From an uncultured Cellvibrionales bacterium (GTDB lineage Bacteria > Pseudomonadota > Gammaproteobacteria > Pseudomonadales > Cellvibrionaceae), in assembly GCA_913020115.1 (NCBI GenBank), contig CAJWBQ010000015.1, forward strand, positions 1-64,000: a stretch of DNA of 64,000 bases. Direction: 5' to 3'. Below, one piece after another: positions 18,223 to 27,116 of this stretch. Both the position numbers and the translations under genes were made by a program. The notes beneath the pieces are model-generated. The model did no database searches. It worked only from the letters and a program-made list of their open reading frames with translations, and was not told the origin of the DNA. Each line of letters opens with the position of its first letter. The stretch's first letter is position 1.

Positions 18223-18900
18223 TTAGCTAAATGTGACTGCGTGATGAAATTCTGGATCATCAAGATGGGGTGTATTGTTAAAACCGCTTAGCCGAATGGT
18301 GTCGCGATTGAAAAAATAATGGCTGACGCCAGTGTTGCGGGTTTGCAAATTAAGCTCAATGACCGCCGCAGGTGGGGTCTGTAAAACGATGCTCATCGCC
18401 ATCGCCATCGCACCGCCTGAGCTCACGACTAAGATACGTTTTTTGTCGCTGAGGTTCTGAATATGGGTCAGGGCGTCTTGCACTCTACCTTGGAATTGAG
18501 CCCAGCTTTCTGGCAATTCACCCGGCAGCTCGTCAAGGCTCCAGCACAGCATGGCTTTTTTGAGCAGTTGGTAAAATTGATTGCGGTGGGCATCGTCGGC
18601 TGGGCGTTGCTCGGGGTACAAGTTTAAGTAGGCGTCTGAGATGGCGTTGAAGTCAAATTCATTCAAACCCAGGTGGGTGTCAAAATTATTGCTGGGTACG
18701 CCTAAACCTTCGCAGATGCCTGTGGCGGTTTCGCGCTGGCGAACCATGTCACCTGTGACTACATGGCCAAATTCAATGCCCTGACGCTGATAATACTCGC
18801 CTAGCCAGCGTGCCTGCTGATGCCCAAGCTCTGAAAGCTTGTCGTAGTTGGCGGCGCCATAAGAGGCCTGCCCGTGACGAATAAGGTAAAGCTCTGCCAT
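18223..18900 (-). CDS. histidine phosphatase (phosphoglycerate mutase-like) family protein
   Basis: Phosphatase of the RHG superfamily, 225 aa from [13 protein letters not shown]. Seen: [10 protein letters not shown] with the phospho-accepting His; a second active His is expected, but the region [12 protein letters not shown] carries Ser-Gly-Gly where many members have a His, so activity is uncertain. First gene of the kinase/acyl-CoA dehydrogenase operon; it might remove phosphate from operon intermediates, but that is inference. Divergent from the LysR gene. Confidence 0.78.
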   Translation of the reverse strand: MAELYLIRHGQASYGAANYDKLSELGHQQARWLGEYYQRQGIEFGHVVTGDMVRQRETATGICEGLGVPSNNFDTHLGLNEFDFNAISDAYLNLYPEQRPADDAHRNQFYQLLKKAMLCWSLDELPGELPESWAQFQGRVQDALTHIQNLSDKKRILVVSSGGAMAMAMSIVLQTPPAAVIELNLQTRNTGVSHYFFNRDTIRLSGFNNTPHLDDPEFHHAVTFS

Positions 18901-18989
18901 ATAAATCTGTCCTGCAGGTAGGGTGAAACAGTTTTTTAAGGGTATCTCAGCATATTGGACTAGCATGTATTAATGAAATTTATTATATT

Positions 18990-19011
18990 GATCGTCTGAT
19001 ATTCATCGATC
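18990..19011. promoter_or_regulatory. candidate LysR-type operator
   Basis: GATCG (18990-18994) and CGATC (19007-19011) form an inverted repeat with a 12-bp, AT-rich spacer in the gap between the LysR gene and the divergent catabolic operon. Geometry resembles the T-N11-A class of LysR sites. Prediction by eye. Confidence 0.35.
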
Positions 19012-19055
19012 TTATGTTGGGTTTTTATCGAAGTTTCTAGAGAGTAGTGAGTTCT

Positions 19056-19955
19056 ATGCGGTTAAATCAGGTCGACTTGAATCTATTTGTGGTGTTTGAC
19101 GCGATATATACCGAGCGCAATTTAACCCGTGCGGCAGAGGTTCTATTTATTACTCAGCCTGCAGTCAGTAACGCTCTAGGGCGCCTACGTAAAACTTTTA
19201 ATGACCAGCTGTTTGTACGCTCGCCTCAGGGCATGGTGCCCACCCCTGTTGCTGACAATATTATCCCCCGTGTGCGTGAAGCTCTGCTGTTGCTGAATAC
19301 CTCGGTGCAGCATGGCCATGAGTTTGTGCCGGTTGAAACCGAAAAAACCTATCGTTTCAGTATGAATGATATGGCTGAGAGTTTGATTTTAGCGCCCTTG
19401 ATTGAGCGTATGTATACGCTGGCGCCCGGTATCCGAATAGAAAGCTATTATGTTGAACGTGACCACATGCAGAAGGAGCTTACTTCAGGCACGCTGGATT
19501 TCTCGATTGATATTCCTTTAGTCGCTGACCCGCAATTATGCCACGCTCCATTTTCCACGAGCCGCTATGTGGTGATGGTGCGGGAAGGTCACCCTGATGT
19601 AGGCGAGAGCCTTACTATGGACCAGTATCTGGCATTGAAGCATATTCATGTCTCTAGCCGTCGCAAAGGCCTAGGGCATATAGATATGGCTCTCAACGCG
19701 CTGGGCCGACAGCGGCAAATTCAACTGCGCGTACAGCATTATCAAGTGGCGCCGCAAATTCTTCAGTGTTCTGATCTGGTTATGACTGTGCCCCTGCAGT
19801 TCGCCCAGCCCTTTGCCCAGAAAAGTCGCTTAAAAATTGTTGAGTTGCCTCTGTCTGTGTCGCCACTGAGTTGGCACTTGTACTGGCACAAAAGTGTCGA
19901 CGAAGATCAGGCAAATAGCTGGATGCGCGCACAAATTTTGAATTTAATGGTGTAG
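19056..19955 (+). CDS. LysR-family transcriptional regulator
   Basis: Probable regulator of the divergent kinase/acyl-CoA dehydrogenase/SDR operon. Seen: 299 aa from the ATG, with a GTG three codons earlier; N-terminal winged helix-turn-helix QVDLNLFVVFDAIY...NLTRAAEVLFITQPAVSNALGRLR; C-terminal periplasmic-binding-like co-inducer domain from about residue 90. The 155-bp divergent gap contains a LysR-type palindrome. The ligand is unknown; an acyl-CoA or hydroxyacid is plausible. Confidence 0.92.
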   Translation: MRLNQVDLNLFVVFDAIYTERNLTRAAEVLFITQPAVSNALGRLRKTFNDQLFVRSPQGMVPTPVADNIIPRVREALLLLNTSVQHGHEFVPVETEKTYRFSMNDMAESLILAPLIERMYTLAPGIRIESYYVERDHMQKELTSGTLDFSIDIPLVADPQLCHAPFSTSRYVVMVREGHPDVGESLTMDQYLALKHIHVSSRRKGLGHIDMALNALGRQRQIQLRVQHYQVAPQILQCSDLVMTVPLQFAQPFAQKSRLKIVELPLSVSPLSWHLYWHKSVDEDQANSWMRAQILNLMV

Positions 19956-19970
19956 CTAGGGTATCTAAGG

Positions 19971-20735
19971 CTAGGTTACGCTAACAGCCCCATCAACGGG
20001 GAGTACCGCTCCATTGACAAAAGAACCGGCTTCACTGGCGAGCATCACAACTGGGCCAATGAGTTCTTTTACGTTGCCTAAGCGGCGTGCTGGCATCTGC
20101 TGTACGTAGGTTTGGCCCGCAGGCGTGTTGAAATAATCTTGGTTGATTTCGGTTTTAAACCACCCCGGGGCAATGGCATTCACGCGAATTCCATAGCGCA
20201 TCAAGTCCAGTGCCAAGGTGCGAGTCAGTTGGATGACGGCTCCTTTTGACGAGCAGTAGGCGGTCTGGCCTTGCTGCGCGGTGAAACCTAGCACCGATGC
20301 AATATTGATAATGCTGCCAGTTTCTCCGTGATCAATCATTCTGCGCGCGCCTTCTTGAGCGACATTCCAAACACCGTTGAAATTGGTGTTCATAATTTGG
20401 TCTCTCGAGGCTTCGTCAGTTTTCATGAAATTCTTAGGGTCTGCAATTCCGGCATTGTTGACGACGATATTGATGGTGCCCACTAGAGCTTCGGCTTTTT
20501 CAAAGGCTGCGTCGACGCTGGCGCGATCGCTCACATCCATGGCCACCTTAACGGCCTTGCCTCCGGTGCTGGTGATGTCTGTGACGAGTTCCTTTAGTCT
20601 GTCTGTACGACGGGCCGCTACAACGACTGTGGCTCCGGCTTTGGCTAAGCCCTTTGCCAGTGTGTTACCAATGCCGCTGGAAGCGCCGGTCACTAGAGCC
20701 ACTTTTCCAGCCAGAGAGAATTTATTTAGGTCCAT
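19971..20735 (-). CDS. short-chain dehydrogenase/reductase (SDR)
   Basis: Classical SDR, 254 aa. Seen: TGASSGIGNTLA cofactor loop, AARRTDR after the second strand (favours NADP), NNAG, NIASVLG and YCSSK. Convergent with the LysR gene and separated from the upstream FadB-like gene by a strong GC-rich terminator, so probably transcribed from its own promoter. Substrate unknown; position suggests lipid catabolism. Confidence 0.9.
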   Translation of the reverse strand: MDLNKFSLAGKVALVTGASSGIGNTLAKGLAKAGATVVVAARRTDRLKELVTDITSTGGKAVKVAMDVSDRASVDAAFEKAEALVGTINIVVNNAGIADPKNFMKTDEASRDQIMNTNFNGVWNVAQEGARRMIDHGETGSIINIASVLGFTAQQGQTAYCSSKGAVIQLTRTLALDLMRYGIRVNAIAPGWFKTEINQDYFNTPAGQTYVQQMPARRLGNVKELIGPVVMLASEAGSFVNGAVLPVDGAVSVT

Positions 20736-20766
20736 GGAGGGTGATCCGTCAAAAGGTAAAGGGAAG

Positions 20767-20790
20767 AAAGGGCCCGCAAGCGGGCCCTTT
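20767..20790 (-). terminator. intrinsic terminator after the FadB-like gene
   Basis: Perfect GC-rich stem: AAAGGGCCCGC (20767-20777) against GCGGGCCCTTT (20780-20790). The two central bases plus a closing pair form a tight loop. On the - strand it follows the FadB-like stop by 23 bp and is followed by TTTCTTCCC. A T-run also follows on the + strand, so it may work in both directions. Confidence 0.8.
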
Positions 20791-20813
20791 TTGGTGTTTA
20801 AGCTAATTTAGTC

Positions 20814-22937
20814 CTAAGACTGATTGGGTACATACTGGCTGAATTCTTGACCTTCTGCTACTAGTTTTTCCAAGAGAGGTGCAGGCTTAAACCACATCTC
20901 ACCGTATTCACCTAAGCTAGTTCGGTAGTGGTTCATGCGCTTGAGAATGACATCGAGCCCGCTTTCATCGGCAAATTGCATGGGCCCGCCCCGGCCAATA
21001 GGAAAACCATAACCGTTGGTGTAAACAAGGTCGCAGTCGCTTGAACGACTGGCGATACCTTCATCGAGTATCTGCGCGCCTTCGTTGATCATGGTGTAGA
21101 TGGTGCGCTCGACAATTTCCTGATCGCTAATCTCGCGACGTTCGATGTTCAGTTCGGCCGCCGTTGCGATGGCAATCTCCAGAACTTCGGGGTCTTCTTT
21201 TTGCTCGCGGCCTTCGTAGAGGTAGTGCCCTCGGCCCGTTTTCTGGCCGTAGCGATCCAGAGCGTAGAGTTTATCGCTCAATTTGCTGTAGCTGGGATCG
21301 TGAGCAATATTCTCTAAATTGCCTTGGCGAGTAAGGTAGCCTACGTCGATGCCTGCCAAGTCGATCATGGAGCAATAACCCATCGCCATACCAAATTCAG
21401 TAAGCACCCTATCAATTTGCGCGGGAGTGGCGCCTTCAAGCAACAGGCGGCTCGCTTCGCGACCATAGGGCTCTAGCATGCGGTTGCCCACGAAGCCAAA
21501 GCATACACCCACGACAACAGGCACTTTGCCAATAGCCTGGGCAATTTTGACTGTCGTGAGTAGAGCGTCATCAGCTGTTTTGGCTCCGCGTACAATCTCC
21601 AGCAAACGCATCACATTGGCAGGGCTGAAAAAGTGCAGGCCGATCACGTCTTCTGGACGTTTTGTAACAGCGGCAATTTCATCCACGTCTAAAGTTGAAG
21701 TGTTCGACGCCAAAATGGCGCCTGGCTTGCACACTTCATCTAAAGTCTTGAATACCGATTTTTTAATTTCCATGTTTTCAAAAACGGCTTCTATGACGAG
21801 GTCTACGTCTTTGATGTCGTCATAACTTGTGGTCTGTTGTAGCAGGGCCATGCGCTCTTCAACTTGAGCTTCGCTTAAGCGACCTTTTTTGGCGGAAATT
21901 TCGTAATTTTTGCGTATTACACCCACGCCACGTTCCAGCGCTTCAGCGTTGAGGTCTAGCAATACGGTGCTAATTCCCGCGTTTAAAAAATTCATGGCGA
22001 TGCCGCCACCCATTGTGCCCGAGCCAATGATGGCCACTTTATTTATTGAGCGCAGTGGTGTGCGAGGGTCTACACCAGGTATTTTTGTCGCGGCTCGCTC
22101 GGCAAAAAATAAATGCCGTTGCGAGCGTGACTGGTAGGAATTTACTAGTATCTCAAACAGTTCGCCCTCTTTTTTCAGGCCTTCTTTTAGCGGTAGTTCA
22201 CAGGCCGCTTCAACGGCTTGTATGCAGTGCTCGGCGGCGATTAATCCGCGATTGCGACGGGCAATGCTCTTGCGGAAATTGTCGAAATAGCCTTCCTCGA
22301 TATCGCTGGTATCTACCGACAAGGTGGCGCAGGAGCGAACGGGGCTCTGCTTGGCTAGAAGCTCTTTGGTGTACGCAATTGCGGCGTCGAGGAAAGGGCT
22401 CTCTTTGGTATGAATTTGATCAATGGCGCCAGCTTGCAGAGCTTTGCTTGCGTTTACGGGAGCGCCTGAAGTGATGAGTTCAAGAGAGAACTTCACACCG
22501 GCCAGTCTTGGCAGTCGCTGGGTGCCGCCGGCTCCGGGTAAAATGCCTAGTTTCACTTCTGGCAAACCAATTTTTACGCTGGGCAGGGCAAAGCGGTAGT
22601 CACAGGCCAGCGCCAACTCCAATCCACCGCCTAAAGCCATGCCATTGATGGCCGCTACAACGGGCTTGGCAGACTCTTCAATTAAGTTCACCAGGGTCGG
22701 TAAAGAAGGCTCGGCTCCGGCAGCTGGGCTGCCAAATTCAGTGATGTCAGCGCCGCCACAAAACAGTTTCCCTGCGGAAGTGATCACCATCGCGTCTACG
22801 GCACTGTTCTCGGTCGCCGCTTGAAACGCGTCTAGCAATCCGCTTCTCAGTGCATGACCTAGGCCGTTTACTGGGGGCTTGTCCATTGTGATGATTGCAA
22901 TGGAGTCAACAATATTTGTACTTACAGGAGATGTCAT
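20814..22937 (-). CDS. bifunctional enoyl-CoA hydratase / 3-hydroxyacyl-CoA dehydrogenase (FadB/FadJ-like)
   Basis: Catalyses two successive beta-oxidation steps. Seen: 707 aa; N-terminal crotonase domain (about 1-190) with GKLFCGGADITEF, INGMALGGGLELALACDYR and LPEVKLGILPGAGGTQRLPRLAG; Rossmann 3HCDH domain from about residue 300 (IIGSGTMGGGIAMNF) with SNTSTLDVDEIA and LHFFSPANVMRLLE; C-terminal 3HCDH repeat. The architecture resembles the peroxisomal bifunctional type, and no thiolase gene is adjacent. Starts 24 bp after the long acyl-CoA dehydrogenase gene, hence the same operon. Confidence 0.93.
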   Translation of the reverse strand: MTSPVSTNIVDSIAIITMDKPPVNGLGHALRSGLLDAFQAATENSAVDAMVITSAGKLFCGGADITEFGSPAAGAEPSLPTLVNLIEESAKPVVAAINGMALGGGLELALACDYRFALPSVKIGLPEVKLGILPGAGGTQRLPRLAGVKFSLELITSGAPVNASKALQAGAIDQIHTKESPFLDAAIAYTKELLAKQSPVRSCATLSVDTSDIEEGYFDNFRKSIARRNRGLIAAEHCIQAVEAACELPLKEGLKKEGELFEILVNSYQSRSQRHLFFAERAATKIPGVDPRTPLRSINKVAIIGSGTMGGGIAMNFLNAGISTVLLDLNAEALERGVGVIRKNYEISAKKGRLSEAQVEERMALLQQTTSYDDIKDVDLVIEAVFENMEIKKSVFKTLDEVCKPGAILASNTSTLDVDEIAAVTKRPEDVIGLHFFSPANVMRLLEIVRGAKTADDALLTTVKIAQAIGKVPVVVGVCFGFVGNRMLEPYGREASRLLLEGATPAQIDRVLTEFGMAMGYCSMIDLAGIDVGYLTRQGNLENIAHDPSYSKLSDKLYALDRYGQKTGRGHYLYEGREQKEDPEVLEIAIATAAELNIERREISDQEIVERTIYTMINEGAQILDEGIASRSSDCDLVYTNGYGFPIGRGGPMQFADESGLDVILKRMNHYRTSLGEYGEMWFKPAPLLEKLVAEGQEFSQYVPNQS

Positions 22938-22960
22938 TGTTACATTTCTCGTTAATTAGA

Positions 22961-24766
22961 TTAAAACCAAGCGTCTTGCATTTCGAAGGTTGTTAAGTTG
23001 TGGCTCATCAGTAAATTAGCCTGGGTTTCAATGTGTGGCAGTTCCCATTCGAAGTAATAACGATTGGCCTGTAACTTACCCTGGTAGAAATTGCGATCAT
23101 TTTCTTGCACGTCGGCTTTGGCCAGGCCTTGAGTTGCGGTCATGGCTTGCTTTAGCCAAATCCATGATGCGAATACACGGCCAAACAAGTCTAAGTAAAT
23201 GGTGGCATTCGCCATGCCTTCGTCAATGCCTTCAGGCAGCTTATTGAGCAGTGTTGAAGTGACGGTGTTCAAGGTGTTCAAAGCGCTTTCTAACTGCTCG
23301 GCAAATTCCGCTAGGCTGCTTTGTTCTCTGGCTTCGGCAATTGTGGTGGCCAATGCTTTATTGAATAGCTTGTAGCCCGCGCCATTGTCCATAGTGACTT
23401 TTCGACCGAGTAAGTCGAGACCGTGAATGGCATCGGTACCTTCATGAATGGGATTCAAGCGGTTGTCACGGTAGTACTGTTCAACGGGGTATTCTCTGAT
23501 GTAGCCAGAGCCGCCGAGCACCTGTATCGCGAGTTCATTGGCTTTTAATCCGTAGGCTGAGGGCCAGCTTTTCACCATAGGCGTAATGAGGTCGAGCAGG
23601 GTGATCGCCTCCTTGCGGATTTCTTCGGTCTCACCGGTCTGAGAGTCTTCGAATAAGCTAGAGGCATATAGGCACATGGCCATGCCGCCTTCCACGTAGG
23701 ATTTTTGTGCTAACAACATGCGACGTACATCCGCGTGCTGGATAATACTGATTTGCTTTGACTCGGGGTCTCTAGTTGAAGGAAGGCGGCCCTGAGGGCG
23801 TTCACGAGCGTAGTCGAGTGAATAGTTGAAACCTTGATAACCTAAGAGAGCGGCTCCCATGCCCACTCCGATGCGGGCTTCGTTCATCATTTGAAACATG
23901 TAGCTTAGGCCTTTGTGAGGCTCGCCCACAAGATAGCCAACAGCTCCGCCATTTTCGCCAAAGCTCAAAACGGTGGAAGTGGTGTTGCGATAACCCATTT
24001 TATGCAACAAGCCGGCTAGTGCTACATCGTTGCGCTCACCGAGACTGCCGTCTTCGTTAACCAGTACCTTTGGGCAAATAAAGAGAGAGATGCCTTTAAC
24101 GCCCGCTGGGGCACCTTTAATTTTCGCCAATACCATGTGAAGTATATTGGAGGTTATAGATTGGTCGCCGCCGGAGATAAACATCTTTTGGCCAAATATC
24201 CGGTAGGTACCATCTTTGGCGGGTTCGGCGTAGGTTTTAATGTCGGCCAGCGCAGAGCCTTGGCCGGGTTCCGTGAGAGCCATGGTGCCGGAAAAGCGAC
24301 CATCTTTCATGGGCGGCAAAAAGCGGGCTTTGTGTTCTTCGCTCGCAAAGGAGTGAATAAGGTTGGCGACGCCTAGACTTAGAAATGGGTAGGCCGAGGT
24401 CGCCACATTAGCGGCCGTAAAATAGGCCATGGAGGCGCGCAGAATAATCTCAGGCATTTGCATGCCCTCGTCTTCAAAATCGTAATGGGCGGCTAAAAAG
24501 CCCGCTTCTGCAAAGGCGTCCCAGGCTTCTTTGGTCTCTGGAATTTGATGTACTTTTTCGCCGTCAAAGGTCGGCTCATTCGCATCGCCTTTGGCGTTGT
24601 GCTCGGCGAAATATTTCTCAGCGATCACCTTGGCTGTATCGAGGGTGGCATTGAACACTTCCCGTGAGTGCTCTTGATAGCGAGACCGCTTGAGCAGGTT
24701 TTCAGTGTCGAGAAATTCATAGAGCATGAATTCAATATCGCGGTCATTTAGCAGTCGTGTAGTCAT
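22961..24766 (-). CDS. acyl-CoA dehydrogenase, long type with C-terminal extension (DmdC/FadE5-like)
   Basis: FAD acyl-CoA dehydrogenase of the roughly 600-aa class, whose C-terminal extra domain distinguishes it from the 380-aa enzymes. Seen: 601 aa; SGTMALTEPGQGSALADIKT; FGQKMFISGGDQ; arginine-rich RERPQGRLPS; catalytic glutamate in LNPIHEGTDAIHGLDLLGRKV; extra C-terminal helical domain from about residue 465. The class includes 3-methylmercaptopropionyl-CoA dehydrogenase (DmdC) and medium- or long-chain FadE enzymes, which sequence inspection does not separate. Divergent from a PAS kinase gene. Confidence 0.92.
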   Translation of the reverse strand: MTTRLLNDRDIEFMLYEFLDTENLLKRSRYQEHSREVFNATLDTAKVIAEKYFAEHNAKGDANEPTFDGEKVHQIPETKEAWDAFAEAGFLAAHYDFEDEGMQMPEIILRASMAYFTAANVATSAYPFLSLGVANLIHSFASEEHKARFLPPMKDGRFSGTMALTEPGQGSALADIKTYAEPAKDGTYRIFGQKMFISGGDQSITSNILHMVLAKIKGAPAGVKGISLFICPKVLVNEDGSLGERNDVALAGLLHKMGYRNTTSTVLSFGENGGAVGYLVGEPHKGLSYMFQMMNEARIGVGMGAALLGYQGFNYSLDYARERPQGRLPSTRDPESKQISIIQHADVRRMLLAQKSYVEGGMAMCLYASSLFEDSQTGETEEIRKEAITLLDLITPMVKSWPSAYGLKANELAIQVLGGSGYIREYPVEQYYRDNRLNPIHEGTDAIHGLDLLGRKVTMDNGAGYKLFNKALATTIAEAREQSSLAEFAEQLESALNTLNTVTSTLLNKLPEGIDEGMANATIYLDLFGRVFASWIWLKQAMTATQGLAKADVQENDRNFYQGKLQANRYYFEWELPHIETQANLLMSHNLTTFEMQDAWF

Positions 24767-24804
24767 GTTTGCTCACCTCGGGGGATCATTTAGGCCAAGA
24801 AAGG

Positions 24805-24897
24805 GGCTTGATCAGAATTGGATAGGGGGAAACCCGTACTTATACAGAAATCTTAGGTCTTGATCAAGCCGCATGCAGTCTATAGATTGGGGTTTCC
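24805..24897. promoter_or_regulatory. nested inverted repeats in the divergent promoter region
   Basis: Two inverted-repeat pairs lie in the 156-bp gap between the acyl-CoA dehydrogenase gene (-) and the histidine kinase gene (+). GGCTTGATCA (24805-24814) matches TGATCAAGCC (24861-24870) perfectly. GGAAACCC within 24825-24835 is mirrored by GGGGTTTCC (24889-24897). They are candidate binding sites for the FixJ-like regulator or a fatty-acid regulator. Not verified. Confidence 0.45.
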
Positions 24898-24922
24898 ATA
24901 TAATTTTAAAGGGTCAGAGTCT

Positions 24923-26458
24923 ATGACTGCTTCGTCTGAATCCGCTGCAGGTTTCCCCTTGGGTGCACCATTAGACAATGCCCGTTATCGGTATTTAGTG
25001 GAGCAGTCTGGGGACATGATTTCTACCCATCGGCCAGGAGACTGGGCGTATACCACAGTGAACCCTGCCCTCGTTGAAGTTTGTGGCTACTCAGCGGATG
25101 AATTGCTAGGGCGCCCTGCCTACGATTTTTTCCACCCCGATGACGAGCAGGCGATGAAGCGTCGGATGATACCGGCGGTTTATCAGCACGGGGTGCGGAC
25201 CTTTCGCTATCGTAGCCGCCACAAAAACGGTCGCTATTTTTGGCTGGAGTCTACTCACCGCTCGATTCGCGACCCAGAGTCTCACGAGCTGGTAGAAATT
25301 ATTGCTGTGACGCGAGACATTACTCCCCAGGTTAAAGCCGAGGGCGCTTCTCAGAGATTGGCTCAGGTGGTTGAAGCATCGGCTGATTTAGTCATGTTTT
25401 GTGATTCAAACTTGACGGTGAATTACATGAACGGCTCGGCACTGGCGGGGTTTAATTTAGCCAGCTGCCAGGGGCAGACTTTAAAGGCCTTGTTGTCAGA
25501 TAAAAGTTATCGCCGCCTGCGTGAACAGATATTGCCAAAAGCCTCTGCAGAGGGTGCGTGGCGTGGCGGCTTGCATTTAAAGGCCTCTGTTTTCGGACAG
25601 CGCTTTATGGTTTTGAGTGAGGTATTGACCCATCCGCCCTTGGAGGCTTTAGAAAACCAAGACGAATACAGTCTGATTGTTCGTGATATTACCCGTCTAG
25701 TGCTGGCAGAGCGGGAGTCGCGTCAGCATCAAACAGAACTGGCACACGCTAACCGAGTGCTGAGTTTGGGGGAGATGGCCACTGGTCTGGCTCATGAAAT
25801 TAATCAACCTTTGGCGACAACCTTAAACTACGCAAGCGGTGCGAGTCGGCAAATTGAAAGCGGCAAGATAACGGATGTGCAAGCGCTCGCGCCAGTGTTG
25901 GTGAAGATTGCCCAGCAGGCTCAACGAGCGGCGGGTATTGTTAAACGGCTTCGAGCCTTGGTGCGCAAAACGCCTTACCAGCGCATAGAGTTTCCTCTGA
26001 ATCCAGTGTGTGAGGACGTAGTGGAGTTCATTCGTCACGACTTACTGAAAAGTGGGGTGAGGGTGAAGCTAAATTTAGCCTCGGATGAGTTGTTGATTGA
26101 GGCCGATCGAATTCAAATAGAGCAGGTGTTGGTTAATTTGCTCCGCAACGCAATGGACGCTTACGAAGAGGGCGTATTCGAGTCTCCGCTTATTGAATTG
26201 CATACGGGGTCTCAATCTGGAATGGCTCAGATACAAGTGATTGATTTTGGCCCGGGTATTGAGTCGGGATATATTGATCGGCTTTTTCAGCCTTACGTTA
26301 CGTCTAAACCCAAAGGCTTAGGTATGGGGCTTTCTATCACTCGCACTATTGTTGAGACTCATGGAGGGACAATAGAGGTGGAGTCTGCACTGGCGGAAAA
26401 GGGTCGGCGTGGGCGCACAACATTTACTGTGTCTCTGCCCTTGCTGCGCATTAAATAA
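24923..26458 (+). CDS. PAS-domain sensor histidine kinase (FixL-like)
   Basis: Sensor kinase of 511 aa from the ATG at 24923; the frame is open from 24860. Seen: no transmembrane segment, so cytoplasmic; PAS domain 1 at about residues 20-145 with its PAC segment, PAS domain 2 at about 150-265; phosphoacceptor H291 in GLAHEINQPL, the FixL/NtrY subfamily motif; ATPase motifs NLLRNAMDAY, DFGPGIE and GLGMGLSI. Followed 32 bp later by its response regulator. The divergent beta-oxidation genes are the likely targets, by position only. Confidence 0.93.
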   Translation: MTASSESAAGFPLGAPLDNARYRYLVEQSGDMISTHRPGDWAYTTVNPALVEVCGYSADELLGRPAYDFFHPDDEQAMKRRMIPAVYQHGVRTFRYRSRHKNGRYFWLESTHRSIRDPESHELVEIIAVTRDITPQVKAEGASQRLAQVVEASADLVMFCDSNLTVNYMNGSALAGFNLASCQGQTLKALLSDKSYRRLREQILPKASAEGAWRGGLHLKASVFGQRFMVLSEVLTHPPLEALENQDEYSLIVRDITRLVLAERESRQHQTELAHANRVLSLGEMATGLAHEINQPLATTLNYASGASRQIESGKITDVQALAPVLVKIAQQAQRAAGIVKRLRALVRKTPYQRIEFPLNPVCEDVVEFIRHDLLKSGVRVKLNLASDELLIEADRIQIEQVLVNLLRNAMDAYEEGVFESPLIELHTGSQSGMAQIQVIDFGPGIESGYIDRLFQPYVTSKPKGLGMGLSITRTIVETHGGTIEVESALAEKGRRGRTTFTVSLPLLRIK

Positions 26459-26490
26459 TAACTAATAAATTCTTGATTAAAGAGGTGTTC

Positions 26491-27114
26491 ATGCAAGAAG
26501 TAAGCGACATTAATACGGTTTATGTTGTCGATGATGATCAGGATTTTAGAGACTCGCTGATATGGTTGCTTGAAGGCGCAGGTTATGTCGTGAAAGACTA
26601 CGGTAGTGCTGAAGATTTCCTTGTGGATTATGAAGGCGGGGCGGGGTGCTTGCTGCTGGATGTGCGTATGAACGGTATGAGTGGTTTAGCGCTTCAGCAG
26701 GAAATGACTCGCCAGCACTTTAAGTTGCCGGTAATTGTGATCACGGGCCACGGAGATGTGGCGATGGCCGTGCAGGCCATGAAAAATAAAGCTGTAGATT
26801 TTTTGGAAAAGCCCTTCGATGACAAGGTGCTGTTGAGTTTAGTGGCGGCCAGTTTAAGCAGTGCCTCGCGCTTATTTGCCGATGAAGCGAGATTAAAAAC
26901 CATTGAAGCTCGCTGGCACGAGATGAGTAAGCGCGAGCTTGAAGTGGCGGAGTGTGTGGTGGCGGGCTTGTCCAATCGAGAAATTGCTGAGAAGCTTCAA
27001 ATTAGTATCAAGACCGTTGAAATTCACCGCAGCCGAGTGATGCAGAAGATGCAGGTGCGCAAAGTAGCAGAGCTGGTGGGGGTGGCCGGGGAGATTAAAG
27101 CGCGCCTTGGCTAG
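26491..27114 (+). CDS. FixJ-family response regulator (REC-LuxR HTH)
   Basis: Partner of the upstream PAS kinase. Seen: 207 aa from MQEVSDINTVYVVDDD; phosphoacceptor D57 in LLLDVRMNG; VITGHGDVAMAVQAMK; FLEKPF; C-terminal LuxR helix-turn-helix ELEVAECVVAGLSNREIAEKLQISIKTVEIHRSRVMQKM. A standard FixJ/TodT/StyR-like activator. The MinD-like gene converges with its stop codon, 2 bp away. Confidence 0.94.
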   Translation: MQEVSDINTVYVVDDDQDFRDSLIWLLEGAGYVVKDYGSAEDFLVDYEGGAGCLLLDVRMNGMSGLALQQEMTRQHFKLPVIVITGHGDVAMAVQAMKNKAVDFLEKPFDDKVLLSLVAASLSSASRLFADEARLKTIEARWHEMSKRELEVAECVVAGLSNREIAEKLQISIKTVEIHRSRVMQKMQVRKVAELVGVAGEIKARLG

Positions 27115-27116
27115 CT

